DNA of 19,909 nucleotides. Source: Comamonadaceae bacterium (GTDB lineage: Bacteria > Pseudomonadota > Gammaproteobacteria > Burkholderiales > Burkholderiaceae_C). Position 1 is the first letter of the stretch. Every line of letters starts with the position of its first letter. The position numbers were made by a program, and so were the translations under genes. Shown in pieces: positions 13,778 to 19,909 of the stretch. The stretch is from assembly GCA_947372005.1 (NCBI GenBank), contig CANBRV010000008.1, positions 1 through 19,909 on the forward strand. Direction: 5' to 3'. A model generated the notes under the pieces. The model was not told the DNA's origin. It worked only from the letters and a program-made list of their open reading frames with translations, and made no database searches.

Positions 13778-14650
13778 TTAACCTTGAGCGACGGGGCGCG
13801 AAGCGTCCGAGCACCAATCGCTCCAACTGCCTGCGTAGAGCGTGGTGAGTCCAAATCCCGCCACCGCCATTGCCAGCACGTTGGGAATGGCGCTCACGCC
13901 GGAGCCGCAGTGGTGAATGGTTGCGCTAGCTTCGCGCCCTGCGAGCAGCGTCTCAAATTCAGTGCGAAGTACGCTTGCTGATTTGAATGTGCCATCCGCA
14001 TTCATATTGGTAGTGAATGGGCGATTGAGCGCACTAGGGATATGGCCCGCCACGGGATCGAGAGGCTCAACTTCGCCTTTGTATCTTGGCGTGGCCCTTG
14101 CATCGACGATGGCGATTTTGACTGAGCCGATTAGTGGATGGACGAAAGCCGCGTCCACCAAGGCAACCTTTGGCAGGTCAAGCTGATATTGGCTTGCGGG
14201 TATGGATGGCTGCAAGCCTTTAGCCAATGTGGCTTGCGCGGCAGCGTATGTTTGAAGTCCGCCATCCAGCACAGCCACGCGCTCGTGCCCCAGCCATTTG
14301 AGCATCCACCACAAACGGCCTGCGGTCATGGTGTTGTTGCGGTCATAGACGACGGCTTGCATGTCATTCGTAAAACCGATGGAGGAGAGCCAAGCCGCGA
14401 ACTTTTCGCGTGATGGCAGTGGATGCCTACCACCTGATGCTGCGTTTGGATCAACTTTGGCACTGAGGTCGTTGTCTAAATTGGCGTACACCGCCCCAGC
14501 AATGTGCGAATCCAAATATTGCGAGTAACCTGCTTCGGGCTTGGCTAGATCGAAGCTGCAATCAAAAATCATGTACGCCTGATTTGATGCTTGCAGCGCT
14601 TGCAACTCGCGAACAGATATCAAAGTGTTGAAACTAGAAAGACTTTTCAT
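13778..14650 (-). CDS. sseA: 3-mercaptopyruvate/thiosulfate sulfurtransferase
   Basis: A 290-residue two-domain rhodanese. It transfers the sulfur of 3-mercaptopyruvate (or thiosulfate) to an acceptor through a cysteine persulfide. The active loop is C248 in CGSGVSA; the CGSGVTA-like loop is typical of mercaptopyruvate sulfurtransferases, while classical rhodaneses have CRKGVTA. The inactive N-terminal domain spans about residues 8-140 (HIAGAVYANLDNDL, YDRNNTMTAGRLWWML, VLDGG). The ATG at 14650 is chosen for its AGGAG ribosome site and family length; the upstream-open frame overlaps the exporter gene. It begins 2 bp after the EamA gene stop, so the two are co-translated. Confidence 0.93.
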   Translation of the reverse strand: MKSLSSFNTLISVRELQALQASNQAYMIFDCSFDLAKPEAGYSQYLDSHIAGAVYANLDNDLSAKVDPNAASGGRHPLPSREKFAAWLSSIGFTNDMQAVVYDRNNTMTAGRLWWMLKWLGHERVAVLDGGLQTYAAAQATLAKGLQPSIPASQYQLDLPKVALVDAAFVHPLIGSVKIAIVDARATPRYKGEVEPLDPVAGHIPSALNRPFTTNMNADGTFKSASVLRTEFETLLAGREASATIHHCGSGVSAIPNVLAMAVAGFGLTTLYAGSWSDWCSDASRPVAQG

Positions 14651-14652
14651 CC

Positions 14653-15609
14653 TCAAAACTCCTCGGCAGGTTCTATATAGGAAGGGATTGTGCGGCTGCG
14701 TAGCATGGCTGCTGCAATGCCGCAACCAATGATGAGTATCATGCCTAGCCAAGCAGTTAGTGGCAGCGGATCGCCAAAAATAAATAAGCCATACAGTGCC
14801 GCGTAAACGATACCCATGTATTGCAAGTTAGCTACCAAGAGTGTTGCGCCACTACCATATGCTTTTGTCATGCAGACTTGGCCAATAGAGGCGAGTATGC
14901 CAATAGGAAGCAGCCATAGCGCCCCTTTGCTATCCCAACTTGGCCATGCTGACACACCAGTGATTGCCATACTTAGCAGTCCCGCAAGAACGGTGCCTGC
15001 AGCAAAATAAAACACGATGCGTATCTCAGGCTCACCAGAACGAGCTAGACGGCTAACTTGCAAATACGCAACAGCTGCAAGGATGCCTGATAACAAGCCC
15101 ACAAGACCTGCAATTTCTTTTCCTTGATCAAATGCAGGACGCAGCATCAAAATCACACCTGCAAAGCCTACCAATATGGTGACTAAAAGTGCCATTTGTA
15201 AGCCGTGTCCTGTAGCAACTAAACTTTTGCGCCACCACAAGGCACTGCCAACAACAAACGCAGCTAACCATACGCTACTCATGTAATTGAGCGTCATCGC
15301 TGTGGCAATATTCAAATGAGCAATGGAGTAAAACCAGGCAGATAGTGAGAAGACGCCAAGACCGCTGCGAAGCAAGTGCATCCTAGGGATATTTGTTTTA
15401 AGTGGGATGCCCGACAAACTAGCCCAAAATAACATAAATATCACGCCAACCACTCCGCGATAAAAAACCATTTCACCGCTGGTAAAAAATGTGGCACCAA
15501 ACTTAACGCAAACGCCCATAGTGGCAAAAGCGAGGGACGCAGTGAGCATCCACAATGACGGCTTGATTGAGGATATCGTGCTCAAAGCCCCATCTCGCGC
15601 CGATACCAT
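14653..15609 (-). CDS. EamA/DMT-family membrane transporter
   Basis: A 318-residue inner-membrane protein with two EamA repeats, about ten transmembrane helices in all. The first repeat has FATMGVCVKFGATFFTSGEM and FYRGVVGVIFML; the second ends with FGDPLPLTAWLGMILIIGCG. DMT transporters export metabolites such as amino acids, but the substrate cannot be told here. The ATG at 15609 overlaps the Rieske gene by 28 bp and has no clear ribosome site. A TTG at 15585, touching the Rieske stop with GAG just upstream, is an alternative that removes eight residues and no helix. The gene sits between a Rieske oxygenase and sseA in a tight run; a shared job is possible but unproven. Confidence 0.88.
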   Translation of the reverse strand: MVSARDGALSTISSIKPSLWMLTASLAFATMGVCVKFGATFFTSGEMVFYRGVVGVIFMLFWASLSGIPLKTNIPRMHLLRSGLGVFSLSAWFYSIAHLNIATAMTLNYMSSVWLAAFVVGSALWWRKSLVATGHGLQMALLVTILVGFAGVILMLRPAFDQGKEIAGLVGLLSGILAAVAYLQVSRLARSGEPEIRIVFYFAAGTVLAGLLSMAITGVSAWPSWDSKGALWLLPIGILASIGQVCMTKAYGSGATLLVANLQYMGIVYAALYGLFIFGDPLPLTAWLGMILIIGCGIAAAMLRSRTIPSYIEPAEEF

Positions 15610-16715
15610 TCGTGAAAGTGTTGCATGCCATCCTCCATTGGGCTTTGGTAAGGGCCGACTTCGTTATCGCCGCGCAGCATCAGCGCCTTGCGTCCTGCGT
15701 CCATGCGCAGTGCAATTTCGTCGTCTTCCACGCAAGTCTCAAGGTAAGCAGCTTGCTGTGCTTCGATGAACTCGGGCTCGAACGCCGCAATTTCTTCGGG
15801 ATAGAAAAATTCGACAATGTTGGTAGTGTGCTCAGGGCCTTTGGGATAGAGCGTGCTCACAACCAGTACATGTGGATACCACTCGACCATGACGTTGGGG
15901 TAGTAGGTCAGCCAAATAGCGCCGTGCTTGGGCGTTTTACCGCCTGTGTACTTCATCACGGCTTCGTGCCAGCGCTGATAAACAGGTGAACCTGCACTAC
16001 CTAGGTGGCTATTGACGCCAACGGTTTGTACCGAATAGCGCTCTTGGAACTCCCAACGCAAATCGTCGCATGTCACAAACTGGCCCAGCCCTGGGTGGAA
16101 GGGCTCAACGTGGTAGTCCTCCAAATAGACTTCGATAAAACTTTTCCAGTTATAGGCACATTCGTGCACATGCGCCTTGTGAAAAACGTAGCCTGAGAAA
16201 TCAAGATCGGCAATGCAGCCAATGCCTGCTAAATCAGTATGGGCATGCCTTGCAGGTTTGCTATCTTCGGTCACACCATCTTCAAATAGCAAGCCGTTCC
16301 AGTTGTGCAAACCATAGCGATTGAGGTTTAAGCATGGATCCACGTCAAAATGTGGCGCTGCAAGTAACTCGCCCTGCGCACTATAGGTCCAGCGGTGGAG
16401 GGGGCAGACGATGCTATCGCCAGTATGGCCTTGCCCGGTTTTGGATTGAAGCAAAATTGCTTGGCGGTGACGGCAGACATTGGAAATGAGCTCAATGCCG
16501 CTGTTCGTATTGACCAACGCGCGACCACCATTTTCTTGTGGTAGCGTATAAAAATCACCCACTTCGGGGACAGATAAGCTATGTCCAATGTAGCGCGGAT
16601 TTTGCGCGAACAGCAGCGCTTGCTCTTGCTGGAAAAGAGCAGAGTCAAAATAGGCTGTAACGGGGAGTTGGGAAATAGCTTGAGGAAAAGGCATCGCAAA
16701 GAGGCGTTGAGCCAC
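15582..16715 (-). CDS. Rieske aromatic-ring-hydroxylating-type oxygenase, alpha subunit
   Basis: A 377-residue iron protein with an N-terminal Rieske domain and a C-terminal catalytic domain. The 2Fe-2S ligands are C81-R-H83 and C104-P-L-H107, with 20 residues between H83 and C104. The mononuclear iron histidines are H202 and H207 in EDYHVEPFHPG, with an acidic ligand probably in the VEDDE stretch near 320-326. Such proteins hydroxylate aromatics, quaternary amines or other substrates using O2 and electrons from a reductase; no reductase, ferredoxin or beta subunit is nearby. The start is GTG at 16715 with AGG 11 bases upstream; ATG at 16694 (residue 8) is an alternative. It is the first gene of the minus-strand run and diverges from xseB. 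The substrate is unknown. Confidence 0.88.
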   Translation of the reverse strand: MAQRLFAMPFPQAISQLPVTAYFDSALFQQEQALLFAQNPRYIGHSLSVPEVGDFYTLPQENGGRALVNTNSGIELISNVCRHRQAILLQSKTGQGHTGDSIVCPLHRWTYSAQGELLAAPHFDVDPCLNLNRYGLHNWNGLLFEDGVTEDSKPARHAHTDLAGIGCIADLDFSGYVFHKAHVHECAYNWKSFIEVYLEDYHVEPFHPGLGQFVTCDDLRWEFQERYSVQTVGVNSHLGSAGSPVYQRWHEAVMKYTGGKTPKHGAIWLTYYPNVMVEWYPHVLVVSTLYPKGPEHTTNIVEFFYPEEIAAFEPEFIEAQQAAYLETCVEDDEIALRMDAGRKALMLRGDNEVGPYQSPMEDGMQHFHEWYRREMGL

Positions 16716-16733
16716 TGATTTTAGCCTGCCCCC

Positions 16734-16739
16734 TAAAAT
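16734..16739 (+). promoter_or_regulatory. Candidate -10 element for xseB
   Basis: TAAAAT lies 8 bases before the xseB ATG in a 32-bp divergent gap. No -35 at good spacing was found (TTGAGC at 16708-16713 is 20 bp away). If used, transcription would start within a base or two of the ATG and the message would be leaderless; no Shine-Dalgarno precedes that ATG. Confidence 0.3.
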
Positions 16740-16747
16740 ATGAACCC

Positions 16748-17002
16748 ATGCCTAAAACCGTTACCACCAAAGATATGTCCGCCGTGCAGTCCGAACCAGC
16801 CAGCTACGAGACAGGGGCTGAGGAGCTGGAAGCGCTTGTTCGGCAGATGGAGTCTGCTCAATTGCCGCTCGATCAATTGCTAGTTAGCTATCAGCGCGGT
16901 GCATTTTTGCTCAGCTTTTGCCAAGGCAAACTACAGGCGCTTGAGCAGCAGATCAGTCGTATCGATAACGGGCAGCTTAAACCTTGGCAGGGCGGCAAAT
17001 GA
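16748..17002 (+). CDS. xseB: Exodeoxyribonuclease VII small subunit
   Basis: An 84-residue, mostly helical protein that joins XseA to form exonuclease VII, which degrades single-stranded DNA. The family pattern is clear: ETGAEELEALVRQMESAQLPLDQLLVSYQRGAFLLSFCQGKLQALEQQIS (here read as residues 21-70), with the LPL turn and the YQRG segment typical of XseB. The first 20 residues are a variable lead. The stop overlaps the ispA ATG (ATGA, 16999-17002). It diverges from the Rieske gene over 32 bp. xseA is not in the window. No ribosome site precedes the ATG. Confidence 0.95.
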   Translation: MPKTVTTKDMSAVQSEPASYETGAEELEALVRQMESAQLPLDQLLVSYQRGAFLLSFCQGKLQALEQQISRIDNGQLKPWQGGK

Positions 17003-17901
17003 CATTTGATTTTGATGTGTGGTGCAGCCAAAAGCTGGCCTGCGTAGAGACTGCTTTGGATGGATTTATCGATGCGAGTTCGCCTGCGGACATGGGCGTC
17101 GTGATGCGCTATGGGGTCCTTGGAGGTGGCAAGCGACTGCGTGCTTTGTTGGTTTTTGCAGCTAGCGAAGCAATGCATGGCAATACTGATGCAGCTCTTC
17201 GGGCTGCGTGTGCGGTTGAGATGATACATGCGTACTCTCTCATTCATGACGATATGCCGTGTATGGACAACGACGTACTTAGACGCGGAAAACCCACTGT
17301 TCATGTGGCTTATGGTGAAGCGCAGGCGCTTCTTGCTGGCGATGCGCTGCAAGCATTGGCGTTTGAAGTGTTGACTCCTGATGCTGAGGCTATTCCAAGC
17401 CACGTACAGGCTAAGCTTTGCCGGTTGCTGGCTCGTGCATCTGGGTTAGATGGAATGGCGGGCGGACAAGCAATTGATTTAGCCAGTGTTGGACAGAGCC
17501 TGACCGAGGCTCAATTGCGACGCATGCATGAGCTAAAAACGGGTGCGTTATTGAAGGCATCGGTAGAAATGGGCGCTGCTTGCCAAGCCTCATTTAATGG
17601 AGCTTTAGATGTATTAAAGCTTGGAGGCCTTGCGCAATACGGCTCGGCAGTAGGGTTAGCATTCCAAGTGGTAGACGATATTTTGGATGTCACGGCTGAT
17701 GCTGCAACCCTTGGTAAAACAGCAGGTAAAGATGCTGCGCAAAACAAACCGACTTATGTGGCATTGATGGGGCTAGATGAGGCGGAAAAATATGCCCATC
17801 AATTGTTGGACAAGGCGCTTGCCGCACTCGATCAATGCGACTTAACGCAAGATACGGCTTTACGTGAACTAGCCATCAGGCTGGTGAAGCGACAATCGTA
17901 A
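16999..17901 (+). CDS. ispA: Farnesyl diphosphate synthase (polyprenyl synthetase)
   Basis: A 300-residue cytoplasmic prenyltransferase that condenses isopentenyl diphosphate with dimethylallyl and geranyl diphosphate to make farnesyl diphosphate. The first Asp-rich motif is DDMPCMDND (D84, D85, D90), and the second is VVDDILD (D225, D226, D229). GGGKRLRALL near residues 42-51 and the LGKTAGKDAAQNKPTYV tail are characteristic. The Tyr-Ser-Leu-Ile-His before the first motif suits a short-chain bacterial enzyme. The ATG at 16999 overlaps the xseB stop and has AGGG upstream. It lies 28 bp before dxs, so an isoprenoid precursor gene and its user are co-encoded. Confidence 0.95.
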   Translation: MTFDFDVWCSQKLACVETALDGFIDASSPADMGVVMRYGVLGGGKRLRALLVFAASEAMHGNTDAALRAACAVEMIHAYSLIHDDMPCMDNDVLRRGKPTVHVAYGEAQALLAGDALQALAFEVLTPDAEAIPSHVQAKLCRLLARASGLDGMAGGQAIDLASVGQSLTEAQLRRMHELKTGALLKASVEMGAACQASFNGALDVLKLGGLAQYGSAVGLAFQVVDDILDVTADAATLGKTAGKDAAQNKPTYVALMGLDEAEKYAHQLLDKALAALDQCDLTQDTALRELAIRLVKRQS

Positions 17902-17929
17902 AAATAAACATAAAAATAATCACAGCGAT

Positions 17930-19837
17930 ATGAGCGAGTTACTAAGTACTATCCACGATCCAGCGGACCTGCGTAAGCTATCTAAGTCAGAGCTACAAAA
18001 TTTGACGGATGATTTGCGCGAATTTGTTTTGCAAAGCGTCTCTAAAACAGGCGGGCATTTAAGTTCTAACTTAGGTACTGTTGAGCTAACGGTGGCGCTG
18101 CATAAAGTGTTTAACACGCCAGAAGATCGCATTGTGTGGGATGTAGGTCATCAAACGTATCCTCACAAAATCTTGACGGGTCGCAGGGATCGCATGCCTA
18201 CACTGCGTCAATTAGGCGGCTTGTCAGGCTTCCCGCAGCGTACCGAGTCTCCCTACGATGCATTTGGTACGGCGCACTCTAGTACGTCAATTTCTGCCGC
18301 TCTTGGCATGGCTGTCGCTGCTAAGCTAAATGCTCAAAAGACGGGTAAGGAAGAGCCATTTTCAATTGCCGTGATTGGCGACGGTGCTCTGTCTGCTGGC
18401 ATGGCATTTGAGGCGCTTAACAATGCGGGCGTTGAGATGTGCCGGCTCATTGTGATTTTGAATGACAACGATATGAGTATTAGCCCAGCTGTGGGAGCGC
18501 TCAATCGCTATTTGGCGCAGTTGATGAGTGGTAAGTTTTATTCGAGTGCTAAGCATGTCGGCAAGACGGTTTTGCAAGTGGCGCCGCCCCTTTTTGATTT
18601 AGCTAAACGCTTTGAGCAGCAGATGAAGGGCATGGTTGTTCCCGCTACGCTATTTGAAAATTTTGGTCTCAATTACATCGGCCCTATTGATGGTCATGAT
18701 TTGGATTCACTCATTCCAACATTAGAAAATATCAAGCAGCTGTCGGCTGCTGGCTCGGGCCCTCAGTTTTTGCATGTGGTGACCAAAAAGGGACACGGCT
18801 ACAAACTGGCTGAAGCAGATCCTGTGGCTTATCACGGCCCAGGAAAATTTGATCCTGCTGAGGGGTTGAAGAAGTCAAGCGCGCCCGCTAAGCCTACGTT
18901 TACCAACGTTTTTGGTCAATGGCTATGTGACATGGCTGAAAAAGATGATCGCTTGGTGGGTATTACGCCTGCGATGCGTGAGGGGTCAGGGCTCGTTGAG
19001 TTTGAGCGTCGGTTTCCTGATAGATATTTTGATGTTGGTATTGCCGAGCAGCATGCTGTTACGTTTGCAGCAGGTTTGGCTTGTGAGGGGCTGAAGCCGG
19101 TGGTGGCGATTTACTCCACGTTTTTGCAGCGTGCTTATGACCAGCTGATTCACGATGTGGCGATTCAAAATTTACCAGTCGTATTTGCGCTTGACCGCGC
19201 AGGTATTGTGGGGGCCGATGGCGCAACTCATTGCGGCGCTTATGACATTGCATTTTTACGCTGCATTCCAAACGTCAGCGTGGCGTGCCCTGCGGATGAG
19301 GCAGAGTGTCGTGCCTTATTGAGTACGGCTTTTGAGCAGAATCATCCTGTGGCTGTACGCTATCCGAGAGGGGCTGGCGCGGGTGTTGATATCCCTGCTC
19401 ATTTAGAGGCTTTGCCATTTGGAAAAGGCGAGATACGGCGTCTGTCTCAACATGCAGAAGGATCCGGTAAAAAAATTGCGATTCTTGCTTTTGGAACGTT
19501 ACTTTATGCGGCTTTAGAAGCCGCTGAGAGCGTAGATGCTACGGTGGTCAATATGCGCTGGGCAAAGCCCCTTGATAAGGTATTGCTTCTTGATGTGGCG
19601 GCTTCACATGATGCTATTGTTGTGGTTGAAGACGGCGCCAAAGCAGGTGGGGCAGGTAGTAGCGTGCTTGAACATCTCGCGCAGGCTGGTGTGTGCAAGC
19701 CTACGCTGATACTAGGTTTGCCGGATATATTTATTGAGCACGGTGATCCTGTAGTGCTCATGTCTGTGCAGGGTTTGGACGCTAAGGGTATTTCCCAGTC
19801 TTTACATTCCTTTACAAAACGTACTGTAAGGCGATAA
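17930..19837 (+). CDS. dxs: 1-deoxy-D-xylulose-5-phosphate synthase
   Basis: A 635-residue thiamine-diphosphate enzyme that condenses pyruvate and glyceraldehyde 3-phosphate, the entry step of the MEP isoprenoid pathway; its product also feeds thiamine and pyridoxal synthesis. GGHLSSNLGTVELTVALH is near the N-terminus. The ThDP/Mg motif is GDG (150-152) with NDND from 178, and the activating glutamate is E373 in GIAEQHAVTFAAG. LDRAG near 421-425 opens the transketolase pyrimidine region, and a transketolase C-terminal domain follows. The length is normal. The ATG has no Shine-Dalgarno; the 28-bp gap after ispA is A-rich. It should work with ispA upstream. Confidence 0.98.
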   Translation: MSELLSTIHDPADLRKLSKSELQNLTDDLREFVLQSVSKTGGHLSSNLGTVELTVALHKVFNTPEDRIVWDVGHQTYPHKILTGRRDRMPTLRQLGGLSGFPQRTESPYDAFGTAHSSTSISAALGMAVAAKLNAQKTGKEEPFSIAVIGDGALSAGMAFEALNNAGVEMCRLIVILNDNDMSISPAVGALNRYLAQLMSGKFYSSAKHVGKTVLQVAPPLFDLAKRFEQQMKGMVVPATLFENFGLNYIGPIDGHDLDSLIPTLENIKQLSAAGSGPQFLHVVTKKGHGYKLAEADPVAYHGPGKFDPAEGLKKSSAPAKPTFTNVFGQWLCDMAEKDDRLVGITPAMREGSGLVEFERRFPDRYFDVGIAEQHAVTFAAGLACEGLKPVVAIYSTFLQRAYDQLIHDVAIQNLPVVFALDRAGIVGADGATHCGAYDIAFLRCIPNVSVACPADEAECRALLSTAFEQNHPVAVRYPRGAGAGVDIPAHLEALPFGKGEIRRLSQHAEGSGKKIAILAFGTLLYAALEAAESVDATVVNMRWAKPLDKVLLLDVAASHDAIVVVEDGAKAGGAGSSVLEHLAQAGVCKPTLILGLPDIFIEHGDPVVLMSVQGLDAKGISQSLHSFTKRTVRR

Positions 19838-19844
19838 TCAGCGT

Positions 19845-19909
19845 ATGACTATGACAACCGATACGCTTGAAACCTTGCTGACGCTTATTCATGAGCAGCA
19901 TCATTTAGA
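19845..19909 (+). CDS. Start of an unidentified gene (3' part beyond window)
   Basis: An open frame begins at ATG 19845, or at a second in-frame ATG 19851, seven bases after the dxs stop, and runs off the end (MTMTTDTLETLLTLIHEQHHL). Close spacing and strand suggest it is in the dxs operon. About 21 residues are too few to assign a family. Confidence 0.45.
   Translation, partial: MTMTTDTLETLLTLIHEQHHL

Noticed and set aside
16891..17403. A 170-codon minus-strand frame across the xseB/ispA junction
   Set aside because: It covers two clear plus-strand genes and encodes a basic, Ser/His/Cys-rich product with no domain.

Overview
The window looks like chromosome from a betaproteobacterium, most likely Burkholderiales, of moderate G+C. 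This rests on the protein families, on the PcaR-type IclR regulator with a HAAT (Liv-type) transporter, on the proS/lytic transglycosylase/rppH neighbourhood, and on the Rieske oxygenase | xseB-ispA-dxs block. No database search was possible, so the genus is left open. Coding density is very high. The longest non-coding gap is about 180 bp (1405-1585). No tRNA, rRNA, CRISPR array, insertion sequence or prophage gene was seen.

Region 1 (1-6232) is a regulated uptake system. A minus-strand pair, an IclR-type regulator followed by a TetR-type regulator cut by the window edge, diverges from a five-gene ABC transporter operon: binding protein, livH, livM, livG, livF. The shared intergenic region holds two tandem 21-bp repeats. 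Their 15-bp cores resemble the operator described for PcaR of Pseudomonas putida. A hairpin terminator sits between the binding-protein gene and livH. A second hairpin that could end the operon lies inside the 3' end of the opposing gluconokinase gene.

Region 2 (6222-10198) holds a minus-strand gluconokinase gene and a divergent plus-strand run: a beta-ketoadipyl-CoA thiolase (pcaF), a PlsC-like acyltransferase, a divergent CdsA-like membrane protein, and ruvC. The PcaR-type regulator, the transporter and pcaF together suggest, by inference, uptake and catabolism of an aromatic acid or a related dicarboxylate. No other beta-ketoadipate gene is in view.

Region 3 (10129-13762) is housekeeping. 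A minus-strand proS-lytic transglycosylase pair runs tail-to-tail into ruvC with a 70-bp coding overlap. rppH diverges from proS, and serB converges on rppH.

Region 4 (13091-16715) is a tightly packed minus-strand run: Rieske oxygenase, EamA-type exporter, 3-mercaptopyruvate sulfurtransferase and phosphoserine phosphatase.

Region 5 (16748-19909) runs on the plus strand: xseB, ispA (farnesyl diphosphate synthase) and dxs (first step of the MEP isoprenoid pathway), then the first codons of an unidentified gene.

Nothing in the window is clearly a new system. The best leads are the tandem PcaR-like operator, the terminators placed over or inside coding regions, and the CdsA-like protein whose catalytic signature is altered.
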